Assembly (NCBI RefSeq): GCF_014202695.1
Contig: NZ_JACHHH010000009.1
Coordinates: 78,053-142,052 of the forward strand
Reading direction: 5' to 3'
DNA length: 64,000 bases
DNA from: Oribacterium sinus
GTDB taxonomy: Bacteria; Bacillota; Clostridia; Lachnospirales; Lachnospiraceae
The position numbers were made by a program, and so were the translations under genes. The notes under the pieces were generated by a model that was not told the DNA's origin, ran no database searches, and saw nothing but the letters and a program-made list of their open reading frames with translations. Below are positions 43,771-52,878 of the stretch, piece after piece (the stretch's first letter is position 1; the number at the start of each line of letters is the position of its first letter).

Positions 43771-43887
43771 ATGAACATCACAACGAATACAATTAAGAAC
43801 AGAGCCAGCGTAAGAACTTATCAGAGGGAAGAGCTTTCCAAAGCGGAAAATGTAGAGTATATCGCAACATACCAATTGGAGGACTAA
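43771..43887 (+). CDS. Small ORF, nitroreductase-like N-terminal remnant
   Basis: A 38-residue frame with an AGGAG site before the ATG. MNITTNTIKNRASVRTYQREELSKAE resembles the first helix and FMN-contacting R-x-S-x-R of nitroreductases, but only this part remains, followed by VEYIATYQLED. It ends 1 base before the Rrf2 start, and the Rrf2 ribosome-binding site lies inside it, so it may now act as a leader peptide. It is a deletion remnant of a nitroreductase or an unrelated small protein. Confidence 0.5.
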   Translation: MNITTNTIKNRASVRTYQREELSKAENVEYIATYQLED

Positions 43888-43888
43888 G

Positions 43889-44332
43889 ATGGATACAAAA
43901 TTTTCTTCAGCAATTCATTCCCTGATTATGATTTCCGAGTCGGAAACGCCGGTGAATTCCGAGCAGATCGCGAACAGTGTGGGAACCAATGCCAGTTATA
44001 TTAGGAAGTTAACCACTAGGCTCAGTAAGGCAGGAATCATTGAAGGGCGTAAGGGAATAAGCGGATTTCGTCTGCTAAAGCCGGCAAGGGAGATTTCCTT
44101 ACTGGAGATTTATAAAAGCATTATGGAAGTGGAGCAAGTCCATATCTTTGATATTCACCAAAATCCCAATGATGAATGTATTGTGGGGCGGAATATCAAG
44201 CCCACCTTGGAGGGGATGTTCAGCAGGATGGAAAAAGAGATGGAAGAAAAACTGGCAGGTATGAGTCTGGAAGATTGTATGAATGCCATGAGAAAAGAGT
44301 TAAAAGAGAATGAGTTAAAAGAGAAAGAGTAG
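43889..44332 (+). CDS. Rrf2-family transcriptional regulator
   Basis: A 147-residue winged-helix regulator of the Rrf2 family: FSSAIHSLIMI at the N-terminus, PVNSEQIANSVGTNASYIRKLTTRLSKAGIIEGRKGISGFRLLKPAREISLLEIYKSI for the DNA-binding domain. There is a single Cys in the ligand region (NDECIVGRNI), not the three needed for an Fe-S cluster as in IscR or NsrR, which points to a redox- or electrophile-sensing YwnA-like protein. GGAGG lies 6 bases before the ATG. The zinc-free quinone oxidoreductase follows 10 bases downstream and is the probable target. Confidence 0.9.
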   Translation: MDTKFSSAIHSLIMISESETPVNSEQIANSVGTNASYIRKLTTRLSKAGIIEGRKGISGFRLLKPAREISLLEIYKSIMEVEQVHIFDIHQNPNDECIVGRNIKPTLEGMFSRMEKEMEEKLAGMSLEDCMNAMRKELKENELKEKE

Positions 44333-44342
44333 GGGAAAGCAA

Positions 44343-45353
44343 ATGAAAGCAGCGGTTTTAACAAATTATGATAAGAATGGAAGAAAACTGGAGATACAAG
44401 AGGTGGAAAAGCCAAGCCCAAGGGAAAAGGAAGTCTTGGTTAAGGTTTTTACCGCAGCAGTAAATCCCCTGGACAATATGATTATTCGGGGAGAGGTCAA
44501 GCTGATTGTGCCTTATAGCTTGCCTTTGATTATGGGAAATGAATTTGCGGGACAGGTGGAAGCCGTAGGTTCTGCCGTGAAACGCTTCAAGGCAGGGGAC
44601 CGGGTATACGGTAGAATGCCCCTTTCCAAAATCGGTGCCTTTGCGGAGTATGCAGCGGTAGAGGAAGGGGCTTTGGCTCCTATTCCGGATTACCTTTCCT
44701 ATGATGAGGCGGCAACGGTGCCTTTAACCGCCTTAACCGCTATGCAGGCCTTTGAAATCATGCAGCCTAAGGCCGGAGAATCCGTCTTTATATCCGGCGG
44801 AACAGGAAGTCTTGGTGCTATGGCCATTCCCATTGCGAAAAGTCTTGGTCTTACCGTCTATACCAACGGTAGTGCCGATAATGCGGAACGGGTTGAGAAG
44901 CTGGGTGTTGACCGCTTTATTGACTACAAAAAGGAAAACTATGCGGATGTCTTAAAGGATGTGGATTATGTATTGGATACTCTTGGAGATCGTGAGCTTC
45001 CCAATGAATTTAAAGTTTTAAAGAAGGGAGGAAGCCTTGTGTCCTTAAGAGGACTGCCCAATGGAAGATTTGCGAAAAGAGCAGGTCTGTCCTTCCTAAA
45101 ACAGCTCCTTTTCGGATTTGCCGGAAGGAAGTATGACAAGATGGCGGAGGCAAAGGGACAGAGCTATGATTTCCTTTTTGTCCATGAGGATGGAGCACAA
45201 CTGGAAAAGATTGGAAAGCTCTTTTCTCCGGAAAGACCCTTGGAAACCTCGGTGGATACGGCATTTTCCTTAGAAGAAGTCAATGAAGCCTTAGACAAAG
45301 TAAAGCAGGGAAAGTCCAAGGGAAAGACGATTCTGAAGATTTTGGAGGGATAA
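44343..45353 (+). CDS. NADP-dependent quinone oxidoreductase (MDR family)
   Basis: A 336-residue medium-chain dehydrogenase without the zinc-binding Cys cluster. The N-terminal GroES-like domain has AVNPLDNMIIRGE and GNEFAGQVEAVGSAVKRFKAGDRVYG. The Rossmann loop FISGGTGSLGAMAIPIAK is near residue 145, and the C-terminus ends KGKTILKIL. Such enzymes reduce quinones or enones. It lies 10 bases after the Rrf2 regulator in one operon, suggesting induction by electrophiles. A good terminator follows. Confidence 0.92.
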   Translation: MKAAVLTNYDKNGRKLEIQEVEKPSPREKEVLVKVFTAAVNPLDNMIIRGEVKLIVPYSLPLIMGNEFAGQVEAVGSAVKRFKAGDRVYGRMPLSKIGAFAEYAAVEEGALAPIPDYLSYDEAATVPLTALTAMQAFEIMQPKAGESVFISGGTGSLGAMAIPIAKSLGLTVYTNGSADNAERVEKLGVDRFIDYKKENYADVLKDVDYVLDTLGDRELPNEFKVLKKGGSLVSLRGLPNGRFAKRAGLSFLKQLLFGFAGRKYDKMAEAKGQSYDFLFVHEDGAQLEKIGKLFSPERPLETSVDTAFSLEEVNEALDKVKQGKSKGKTILKILEG

Positions 45354-45416
45354 GTGGGATCCAAAGCTGATAAAAGTGAAGGGGTTTTTAGAATAAAATA
45401 AAAAGCAATGCTTTAG

Positions 45417-45445
45417 GCACAGAGAGGATTTTCTGTGCTTTTTTT
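45417..45445 (+). terminator. Terminator after MDR oxidoreductase
   Basis: GCACAGA (45417-45423) pairs with TCTGTGC (45432-45438), followed by seven Ts. Confidence 0.88.
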
Positions 45446-45468
45446 GTGCCTATTTCTTGTGTGAATTC

Positions 45469-45496
45469 TTGACAGCTTATTTTGCTTGGGTATAAT
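45469..45496 (+). promoter_or_regulatory. Sigma-A promoter of sugar ABC operon
   Basis: TTGACA (45469-45474), 16-base spacer, TATAAT (45491-45496). Just downstream CCAAAA-G-TTTTGG (45508-45520) is a perfect palindrome at the start of transcription, a possible repressor site. Confidence 0.85.
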
Positions 45497-45571
45497 GCTA
45501 GGTAAAACCAAAAGTTTTGGAGGCGATTGTATGCAAAGTCGCCAAAAACATATCGAATTTGGAGGAAAAGT

Positions 45572-46969
45572 ATGAAAAAAAGAAAACTCTTATCCCTTGC
45601 TTTGGCTTTAGTCTTGGGACTTTCTCTGCCGGGCTGTGCCAACAATACGCCTAAGGCGGAAAGTGAGAAGGGCAGTGCAGCTGCAGGAGAAACAGAAGCG
45701 GAGAAGGAAGGCGCGGAAAAGAAAGAAACTTCTGAGGGGCTTAAGGAGATGAAGCTCCCCACCTTCTTGGCTGGAGAAAATGTGGGAGCAAAGTTCTTTC
45801 TTCCTCAGGTAGAGCGCTTTAATAAGAAGTATGAAGGAAAGTATAAAATCACTGTGGAAGAGGTGGTACAGGATTCTTATGCGGAGAAGATTAAGCAGCT
45901 GGCTACCCAGAAGAAGCTTCCTGCTTTGGTGCATAGCCCCGGCTCCGGCGGCATTGATGCCCAGTGGTTTAAGCAGGTAATTTTGGATAATGACCTTGCT
46001 TACGATCTGACCGATTTTGCTAAGGAAACACCGGAACTTTCCGAACTTTGGCTTCCGGAGTCCAAGGAATACTGCACTTATAACGGGAAACTGGTGGTTT
46101 CCCCCATGCTGGTGATTCGTCCTATCGGAATGTTCTACAACGAAGATCTGTATAAGCCGGAGAAAGCTCTTGGAGAGCTTAGCTATGAGGAATTTGTTTC
46201 TTCTTTAGGAGACAAGAAAATTGCCTTTATGACTTCTGAAAATGCTTGGACTTCCGCTTTGATGCTCTCTGCCCTTGTGGGAAATGAAGAAGGTGGAGCA
46301 AAGCTTTTGCAGGATAGCGTAAAGGATAAGCTTTGGGATTATACGGAAGAGCCATTTGTAAAGGGCGTGGAGAAGCTACAGACTCTTTTACAGAAAAATG
46401 CTTCTGCCAATACTTTAGGGGCAGCTTATGCGGATGCCGCCAATGCTTTCATGAGCAATAAGGCGGCCGTAATTCCTAACGGTTCCTGGATGGTTTCCGA
46501 ATTCAACGAGGAATCCAAGGACAAGTGGAGTAATGATTTTAAAGGCTCCTCCGTGCATGCCGGCATTTATCCCGGAAATATTGCATTAGCCAATCCTGCA
46601 GGATACGGAGATTTCTGGATTCCCGCTACTGCAAGCGATGACGAAAAGGAAGTGGCTAAGGCATTCCTTGCCTTCCGCGGCAGTCAGGAAGAGCTGGAAG
46701 CCTATCTTTTGGCAGAGGGCGGAACCGCACCAAGACTGAAGTACAGTGAGGATTTCCTGAATAAGCTCAAGGAAAACCCATTGTTATACGAGTACAACCA
46801 GAGTGTAAATGATGATACAAAGTATGTGCCTATCTTAGGGGATGTATTCCCGGCTTCTATCGGAGATCAGGAATTCGGAAAGCTTCTGCCAAAGCTGATT
46901 GATGGAAGCTTGAGCCCGGAGGAGTTCTGTAAGGAGCTTACAAAGAAGGCGGAAGAGGCAAAGCAGTAA
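45572..46969 (+). CDS. Carbohydrate ABC transporter substrate-binding lipoprotein
   Basis: A 465-residue extracytoplasmic binding protein of the family 1 (sugar) type. The signal peptide ends in the lipobox L-P-G-C with Cys22 as the lipid-anchored residue, followed by an acidic, Ala-rich linker. Downstream are QLATQKKLPALVHSPGSGG, the IGMFYNEDLY block and ANAFMSNKAAVIPNGSWMVSEF, all typical of this family. GGAGG lies 6 bases before the ATG; an in-frame upstream ATG is passed over for lack of a site. Two permease genes follow, but there is no ATPase. The sugar is not identifiable. Confidence 0.9.
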   Translation: MKKRKLLSLALALVLGLSLPGCANNTPKAESEKGSAAAGETEAEKEGAEKKETSEGLKEMKLPTFLAGENVGAKFFLPQVERFNKKYEGKYKITVEEVVQDSYAEKIKQLATQKKLPALVHSPGSGGIDAQWFKQVILDNDLAYDLTDFAKETPELSELWLPESKEYCTYNGKLVVSPMLVIRPIGMFYNEDLYKPEKALGELSYEEFVSSLGDKKIAFMTSENAWTSALMLSALVGNEEGGAKLLQDSVKDKLWDYTEEPFVKGVEKLQTLLQKNASANTLGAAYADAANAFMSNKAAVIPNGSWMVSEFNEESKDKWSNDFKGSSVHAGIYPGNIALANPAGYGDFWIPATASDDEKEVAKAFLAFRGSQEELEAYLLAEGGTAPRLKYSEDFLNKLKENPLLYEYNQSVNDDTKYVPILGDVFPASIGDQEFGKLLPKLIDGSLSPEEFCKELTKKAEEAKQ

Positions 46970-47011
46970 TACAAAACATTAAATAGGCAGAGTAAAGGGG
47001 AGTTAAACAGG

Positions 47012-47896
47012 ATGAAAGCATCAAGCTTGGAAAGACGGAATTATAAGTGGATTGTCCTATTTTTGCTCCCCTCCTTTTTGGTTTTTCTCTTCTTTTATTT
47101 ACAGCCGATTCTCAGCATTTTCCTGACTTCCTTTATGAAGTATGACGGCTTTAACAGCCCCCGATTTGTGGGATTGCAGAATTACATACAGCTTTTTGGG
47201 CAGGAATCCTTTCAGCTTTCCATGAAGAATCTTTTTTTGTGGTCTCTCATTGCCACAACTCTTCATGTGGGCTTCGGAACGATTCTTGCTTTTATTTTGT
47301 TCCAAAAACCTAGGGGCTGGAAATTCACCAGAGCGGTTTTCATGGTGCCCAATGTGATTTCCGCAGCAGCCTGGGCTCTGATTTATCGTTTCATTTTCAA
47401 TGATGAAATGGGCTTTATGAACGGGCTGATTCGCCTCTTTAACAAGGACTTTCATCACCAATGGTTCTTTGAATCTCCCTATGCCTTTTGGGCGGTAACC
47501 TTAACATGGCTTTTTTATGCGGTGATTGTGACCCTTCTTGTAATGAATGACCTGTATTCCATTCCGGAGGAGGTTTTTTCCGCAGCAAAGGTGGACGGCG
47601 CCAATACTCTTCAGATTCTATGGCATATCGAGCTTCCCATGTGTCGTATTTCCATCGGAACCTCCATCATTGCCTCCATTACGGCCAGAATTGCCATGTA
47701 TGAGCAAATCGCCCTAACCACTTCCGGAGGGCCGGGAAACGACACTATGAACCTCCCTCTCATTTTGATGAAGAACATTTTGGACTTAAAATATGGCCTG
47801 GCCAATGCCAGCGGTGTGATGATGTTCCTGGCAGGAATTTTGGTACTGCTTTTGGTGCATAAGGCCTTTCGTTTAAATGAAGGGATTTATGATTAA
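47012..47896 (+). CDS. Sugar ABC permease, MalF-like
   Basis: A 294-residue inner-membrane permease with six hydrophobic segments. The EAA motif for contact with the ATPase is EEVFSAAKVDGANTLQILWHIELPMCR near residues 190-213, and LTTSGGPGNDTMNLPLILMKN is the MalF-type C-terminal block. GGGGAG lies ahead of the ATG. It follows the binding protein by 42 bases. The ATPase is presumably a shared MsmK/UgpC-type protein encoded elsewhere. Confidence 0.92.
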   Translation: MKASSLERRNYKWIVLFLLPSFLVFLFFYLQPILSIFLTSFMKYDGFNSPRFVGLQNYIQLFGQESFQLSMKNLFLWSLIATTLHVGFGTILAFILFQKPRGWKFTRAVFMVPNVISAAAWALIYRFIFNDEMGFMNGLIRLFNKDFHHQWFFESPYAFWAVTLTWLFYAVIVTLLVMNDLYSIPEEVFSAAKVDGANTLQILWHIELPMCRISIGTSIIASITARIAMYEQIALTTSGGPGNDTMNLPLILMKNILDLKYGLANASGVMMFLAGILVLLLVHKAFRLNEGIYD

Positions 47897-47994
47897 AAGA
47901 GAGCTTTGTGAATAAAAGCATAAAGCAAAGCGACAAAAGGAATTTATAGGCAAAAGAAATTTGTAGGTATAAGCAATAGAGGCGCTAGGTAGCC

Positions 47995-48068
47995 AAATGA
48001 GACTTATGACTGCGATAAGGGATTTGTATAGAAATGAGACTTACGGCAGTGAGAAGCATTTGCATCTA
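47995..48068. repeat. 37-bp degenerate direct repeat between permease genes
   Basis: AAATGAGACTTA starts units at 47995 and 48032. The segment AAACGAAGGGATTTAT before the second permease start (about 48068-48083) also nearly repeats the last codons of the first permease (47873-47889). This suggests local duplications in the 190-base gap. Confidence 0.5.
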
Positions 48069-48087
48069 AACGAAGGGATTTATCGAA

Positions 48088-48957
48088 ATGAAAGCAATTT
48101 TGCAAAATAGGGAACATGGCGTTGCAGGAAATAAGAAGGGATTCTTATCCTCCCTTCTCATTGGAATACTTTTGTGCTTTACCATTTTGATTTCTCTCTT
48201 CCCGATTGTGTGGGTGATTTTATCCTCTTTCAAAACCAATGCGGCGATTTTGTCGGATCCCTTTTCCTTACCTACAAGTTTTTCTCTGGAGCCCTATAGC
48301 TATATTTTTTCCAAATATGATTTTATAGGGTATTTTTTGAATTCCACCTTGGTTTCCCTTTCAGCAACACTACTGGCTTTATTGATTTATGCCATGGGTG
48401 CCTATGTCTTTGCCAAGTATAACTTTCCGGGAAAAAATCTTCTTTTTATCCTGTATTCCATCACCTTACTGGTACCGGCACAGTCCAAGGCCCAGCCGAT
48501 ATTTTCTCTATTGATCCATCTAAATCTCTATGATTCTTTGCCGGGACTTAGCCTTGTGTATATTTCCATGGGACTGGCCATGAGCATCTTTGTATTAAGG
48601 CCTGCCTTCCTTGCCATTCCCAAGTCTTTGGATGAGGCGGCGATTTTGGAGGGAGCGGATTTCTTCACCGTCTTTTGGAAAATCAACCTTCCCTTGGCAA
48701 AGGGCGGCTTAACCACAGCAGGAATCCTATTGTTCTTGGGAAACTGGAATGAGTATTTCTATGCGTCTTTGTTGATTAGTTCGGACAAGGCAAGAACTTT
48801 GCCATTGGCCTTACAGTTTTTCACAGAGTCCTTCTCCTATAATTACCCCAGACTTTTTGCGGCTTTGACCGTGGTGGTCTTACCGGGCATTCTGCTCTAT
48901 GCGGTAATGGAGGAGCAGGTGCAGACGGCAATGGCAAGCTCAGGGATAAAAGGCTAG
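48088..48957 (+). CDS. Sugar ABC permease, MalG-like
   Basis: A 289-residue permease with six hydrophobic segments. The EAA motif is PKSLDEAAILEGADFFTVFWKINLPLAKGG near residue 180, and the C-terminal LFFLGNWNEYFYASLLISSDKARTLPLALQ block is typical of MalG-type proteins. No good ribosome-binding site precedes the ATG, which sits in a region of local duplication 190 bases after the first permease. It may be translated less efficiently, or the start may be slightly different. Confidence 0.9.
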   Translation: MKAILQNREHGVAGNKKGFLSSLLIGILLCFTILISLFPIVWVILSSFKTNAAILSDPFSLPTSFSLEPYSYIFSKYDFIGYFLNSTLVSLSATLLALLIYAMGAYVFAKYNFPGKNLLFILYSITLLVPAQSKAQPIFSLLIHLNLYDSLPGLSLVYISMGLAMSIFVLRPAFLAIPKSLDEAAILEGADFFTVFWKINLPLAKGGLTTAGILLFLGNWNEYFYASLLISSDKARTLPLALQFFTESFSYNYPRLFAALTVVVLPGILLYAVMEEQVQTAMASSGIKG

Positions 48958-49057
48958 ATAGTATAGAGCTTTATTGCGAAAAATATTATATTGAATTCTC
49001 TTAGTATCAAATACGGTTTTCAATGACGTTTTGCTCATGTTTTTTATGTAGCATTTT

Positions 49058-49267
49058 ATGATGGAACTGGATTATCAGATGCTTTTTGACAAAAGGAGAT
49101 ATGCTAATATATCTAAGGTCAAAAAAGATACCATCGAAGTAAAGGGAGTTGCTATTCAAATTTATACTGAAGACTTTAAAAATGACTATGTAAGTCTTAC
49201 AGATATTGCTAAATATAAGAATAGAGAAGAACCTAATGTGGTAGTTGCGAATTGGATGAGAAATTAA
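49058..49267 (+). pseudogene. Truncated KilA-N domain protein
   Basis: A 69-residue frame with the first half of a KilA-N DNA-binding domain: IEVKGVAIQIYTEDFKNDYVSLTDIAKYKNREEPNVVVANWMRN, then a stop. Intact proteins are about 250 residues and continue with the second half of the domain. There is no ribosome-binding site. It is a phage-derived remnant next to the BRO-family gene. Confidence 0.7.
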
Positions 49268-49353
49268 ACAGGTTTTATAAAATCATACATAGGAATATAA
49301 TAAGGACATAAGATATTGCAGGAAATAAATTGTAAATATAAAGGGTTAAGTCA

Positions 49354-50232
49354 ATGGATGAAATAAAGCTATATGAAAATAAACAAATACGCTCCGTTTG
49401 GGATGAGGAAAAAGAAGAATGGTATTTTAGTGTGGTGGATGTCGTAGGAGTGCTTACAGAGCAAGAAAGTGCAAGAGGCTCAAGCACTTATTGGGCGGTG
49501 TTAAAAAAGAGACTGAAAGAAGAGGGAAATGAACTGCTTACAATTTGTAAGCAGTTGAAAATGAAAGCGGCAGACGGCAAGATGCGTTTAACGGATGTAG
49601 CGGATATGCAAGGCATTTTCCGTATTATCCAGTCAATTCCATCACCTAAAGCAGAACCGTTTAAGTTATGGCTCGCAGAGGTTGGAAAAGAGCGAATTGA
49701 TGAAATTATTGATCCGGAACTTACAATAGACAGAGCCTTGGAGGCCTACTTAAAGAAGGGGTATAAAAGGGAGTGGATAAATCAAAGACTGCAAGCTATT
49801 CAAGTCAGAAAAGAACTTACAGATGCATGGGATGATGCAGGAATTCAAAAGGGAATAGAGTATGCAATCCTTACAGATGAGATTACTAAGGCTTGGTCGG
49901 GGATGACAACAAGAAGATATAAAAATCTTAAAGGACTTAAAAAAGAAAACTTAAGAGACAATATGACAACTCTTGAAATCGTTTTGAATATGCTTGCAGA
50001 GGCGACCACAACAGAGCTTACGAAAGCGACTAATCCCAAAGGCTTGGAAGAAAATAAGAAGGTGGCAAAAAAAGGTGGTGGTGTTGCAGGAAATGCAAGA
50101 AAGGAAATTGAGAAAGAAACGGGAAAACCTGTTATTACATCGAAAAATGCTATGGATTTATCAAGACTTATTGAAGATGTGGTGAAAGAGCCTATAAACA
50201 AGACAGAGGCTAACAAAGAAAAAAATAAATAA
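49354..50232 (+). CDS. BRO-family phage antirepressor-like protein
   Basis: A 292-residue protein with an N-terminal BRO-N domain: IRSVWDEEKEEWYFSVVDVVGVLTEQ, YWAVLKKRLKEEGNEL and LTDVADMQGIFRIIQSIPSPKAEPFKLWLAEVGKERIDE. The middle contains a helical WDDAGIQKGIEYAILTDEITKAWSG domain, and the C-terminus has KKGGGVAGNARKEIEKETGKPVITSKNA, as in phage antirepressors that also carry a DNA-damage-type module. The function is unproven. It stands alone with a KilA-N remnant and a strong terminator, between sugar-transport and AIM24 genes, so it is a probable phage relic. Confidence 0.85.
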   Translation: MDEIKLYENKQIRSVWDEEKEEWYFSVVDVVGVLTEQESARGSSTYWAVLKKRLKEEGNELLTICKQLKMKAADGKMRLTDVADMQGIFRIIQSIPSPKAEPFKLWLAEVGKERIDEIIDPELTIDRALEAYLKKGYKREWINQRLQAIQVRKELTDAWDDAGIQKGIEYAILTDEITKAWSGMTTRRYKNLKGLKKENLRDNMTTLEIVLNMLAEATTTELTKATNPKGLEENKKVAKKGGGVAGNARKEIEKETGKPVITSKNAMDLSRLIEDVVKEPINKTEANKEKNK

Positions 50233-50245
50233 AAACATTCATTTG

Positions 50246-50274
50246 GAGATAGCAAAAAGTGGCTATCTCTTTTT
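50246..50274 (+). terminator. Terminator after BRO-family gene
   Basis: GAGATAGC (50246-50253) pairs with GCTATCTC (50262-50269), followed by TTTTT. Confidence 0.9.
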
Positions 50275-50502
50275 AATATCATAAAAGTGTGGTTGTTTGG
50301 GAACAATCCGCTTAAATAGATACACTTATTTTAATGCTTAAAACATATTAGAATGTTATAGATACGGTGACAAACTTACCCTATTTTATAGAGCAAAGGA
50401 TAAAAATCCTTGAATTCGCCCTAAAAATAAGCGATAATTTTCCTGTCAGGTTCAAAAATGGAAAAAACGACAAGAAACCCTATTTCACAGATTGGAGGAT
50501 TT

Positions 50503-51225
50503 ATGCAGCATCGTATATTAGGAGATAATGATTGTCCCATTTTAGAAATTTCCTTAAACCCGGGAGAAAGGGTGAAGATTGAGAGAGGCTCCATGGCCTA
50601 TATGGCCGGTGTGGAGTTACAGGGAAAGATGAATTCCGGCGCTAACGGCGGAGGCTTGGGCGGCTTGTTAAGTGCTGTAGGCAGAAGCCTTGCCAGCGGA
50701 GAAAGTATGTTTATTACCGAGGCTATTGGTGTAGCCAATGGGGGTAGAATCGGTGTGGCACCTTCCATTCCCGGAAAGATTGTTCGTTTAGAGATTGGAG
50801 AGAGGCAGTATCGCCTGAATACCGGTGCCTTTTTGGCAGGAGATTCTACGGTGAACTATGCCATGAAAATGCAGGACTTGGGAAAGGCGTTCTTCGGCGG
50901 TACCGGCGGCCTTTTCGTCATGGAAAGCCAGGGACAAGGAGATCTGTTTGTCAATGCCTTCGGCGATCTTTTGGAGCTGGAGGTACATCCGGACAGCCCC
51001 TTAACCATTGACAATGACCATGTGGTGGCATGGGATAGAGGTCTGGACTACCACATTTCCATAGCCTCCGGAACCTTCGGCTTTACCACAGGGGAAGGCT
51101 TGGTCAACCGGTTTATTGGCGAAGGAAAGGTGTATATTCAGACCAGAAACTTAAGCAGTCTGGCCTCTGCCCTGCCCATCGCCAGAAACAATAAGAACAA
51201 CGGCAAGGGTGGCTTTGGCCTATAG
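50503..51225 (+). CDS. AIM24/TIGR00266 family protein
   Basis: A 240-residue protein of the AIM24 family (TIGR00266), a beta-rich fold whose bacterial role is unknown. Family blocks are CPILEISLNPGERVKIERGSMAYMAG, GESMFITEAIG, NTGAFLAGDSTVNYAM and TTGEGLVNRFIGEGKVYIQTRN. The Gly-rich GANGGGLGGLL loop is normal. The start at 50503 follows GGAGG with a 4-base gap; an earlier ATG at 50458 lacks one. A strong terminator closes the gene, so it is monocistronic. Confidence 0.92.
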   Translation: MQHRILGDNDCPILEISLNPGERVKIERGSMAYMAGVELQGKMNSGANGGGLGGLLSAVGRSLASGESMFITEAIGVANGGRIGVAPSIPGKIVRLEIGERQYRLNTGAFLAGDSTVNYAMKMQDLGKAFFGGTGGLFVMESQGQGDLFVNAFGDLLELEVHPDSPLTIDNDHVVAWDRGLDYHISIASGTFGFTTGEGLVNRFIGEGKVYIQTRNLSSLASALPIARNNKNNGKGGFGL

Positions 51226-51287
51226 AGCTTTCTATGTCCTATAAGCAGTTTCGCTTCCACCGTAAACAAAAATGCTTTAAAATGAAA

Positions 51288-51323
51288 AAGGAGTGTCATA
51301 AGCCGAGCTTGTGACGCTCCTTT
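51288..51323 (+). terminator. Terminator after AIM24 gene
   Basis: AAGGAGTGTCATAAGC (51288-51303) pairs with GCTTGTGACGCTCCTT (51307-51322), with two G-T pairs. A short T-run follows. Confidence 0.85.
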
Positions 51324-51411
51324 GCATTAGTGAATTCCTAAACTTTATCTGAAAAGAATATAGTTTTGTGGAAGAGAAGGGGAAAGTAGGATATACTGCA
51401 AAACAGTTTTT

Positions 51412-52794
51412 GTGAAAGCGAGTTTTTATCCTATGAAGAAAAATGTAAGCGGGCGCGAGCTCCTTTTTATTGCCTCCCTTCTCTTCGGTATGTTATTCGG
51501 AGCAGGTAATTTGATTTTCCCGGTATCCCTGGGACAAAAGGCGGGAAATACCGTGGCCTTGGCTACTTTGGGCTTTTGTATTACCGGAGTGGGTCTTCCC
51601 CTTTTGGCGATTATAGCCATGGCCCGCACGGAATCTGCCAGTATGGCGGAATTGGCTTCTAAAGGTGGAAAAAACTTTTCCACCTTTTTTTCCTGTCTTC
51701 TTTATCTTTGTATCGGACCCCTGTTTGCCATTCCCAGAACCGCCTCAGTTTCCTTTCAAGTGGGGCTTTATCCCTTTATCGGAGAAGCCCATCAGAGACC
51801 GGGACTGCTGATTTTCACCCTACTCTTCTTTTTGGCGGCGCTGTATTTTTCCCTGCGACCGGGAAATATCCTGACCTATGTGGGGAAAATTCTGAATCCG
51901 CTATTTCTCTTCTTTTTGGGGATTCTTTTGCTTACGGCCTTTCTGCATCCTATGGGGAACATTCAAAGCCTCCCTCCCACAGAAGAATATGCGAAAAACA
52001 GCTTTGTCACCGGCCTTTTAGAGGGCTATAACACCCTGGATGTGGTGGGGGCTCTGGCCTTTGGAAACATTTTGATTGAGACCATTAAAAATCGGGGAGC
52101 AAAGGACGGAAAGGAGGTCTCTCGCTTAAGTATTATTTCCGGAAGCATTACTACGGTAATGATGGCAATCGTCTATTTTGCTTTGGCCTTTACCGGAGCG
52201 GGCAGCAGAAGTCTTTTTTCTTTGCAGGCTAATGGAGGAGACATCCTGCATTCCGTTTCCACCCATTACTTTCCACGATTTGGCGGCATTCTGTTGGGAA
52301 TTATCATTTGCCTTTCCTGTTTAAAAACGGCAGTGGGGCTGATTACCTCCACCAGTCTGGCTTTTGCTGAAATGTTCCCTAAAGGGCTTCCCTATAAAAA
52401 GCTTGTACTTTTGTTTACCTTCTTCTCCTTTGCCATTTCCAATCTTGGTTTAAGCAGAATTATCCAATATACCGTTCCGGCGCTTTATTTTATTTATCCA
52501 ATGAGTATAGTGTTGATATTGCTTTGTCTGATTGGAGAGCATTTTCAGTTTGAAAAAAAGATTTTCCAAACCGCCCTTTATGTTACCGCACCCTTTGCCC
52601 TTTTGGATGCCTACAAGGCGTTGCCGAAGGAGCTACTTGCAGGGATTCCTTTTCATGAGAAGATGATGAAGCTTCTTTCCCACATCCCTCTTTTTTCTAT
52701 TGGAATGGGCTGGGTTTTACCGGCAGTTTTGGCCTTTCTCCTTTCTTTCCTTTTTTGGAAAATGCGGGAAAGGAAAAGGCAGCATATCGCCTAA
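51412..52794 (+). CDS. brnQ: Branched-chain amino-acid transporter BrnQ
   Basis: A 460-residue membrane protein with about 12 hydrophobic segments, of the LIVCS family that imports Leu, Ile and Val with Na+ or H+. Family marks are LFGMLFGAGNLIFPVSLGQKAG in the first helices, GPLFAIPRTASVSFQVG, and LVGALAFG-like VVGALAFGNILIETIKNRG. The start is uncertain: GTG at 51412 and ATG at 51433 (M8) both lack a clear ribosome-binding site. The terminator lies within a 12-base tandem repeat. Confidence 0.93.
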   Translation: MKASFYPMKKNVSGRELLFIASLLFGMLFGAGNLIFPVSLGQKAGNTVALATLGFCITGVGLPLLAIIAMARTESASMAELASKGGKNFSTFFSCLLYLCIGPLFAIPRTASVSFQVGLYPFIGEAHQRPGLLIFTLLFFLAALYFSLRPGNILTYVGKILNPLFLFFLGILLLTAFLHPMGNIQSLPPTEEYAKNSFVTGLLEGYNTLDVVGALAFGNILIETIKNRGAKDGKEVSRLSIISGSITTVMMAIVYFALAFTGAGSRSLFSLQANGGDILHSVSTHYFPRFGGILLGIIICLSCLKTAVGLITSTSLAFAEMFPKGLPYKKLVLLFTFFSFAISNLGLSRIIQYTVPALYFIYPMSIVLILLCLIGEHFQFEKKIFQTALYVTAPFALLDAYKALPKELLAGIPFHEKMMKLLSHIPLFSIGMGWVLPAVLAFLLSFLFWKMRERKRQHIA

Positions 52795-52878
52795 AATTTT
52801 GGCAGAACAAACAGCAATATATCGTAGGAAACATTTGCAGAAGTAAAATACGTCCCGGCATATAGAATAAGGGAAAAA

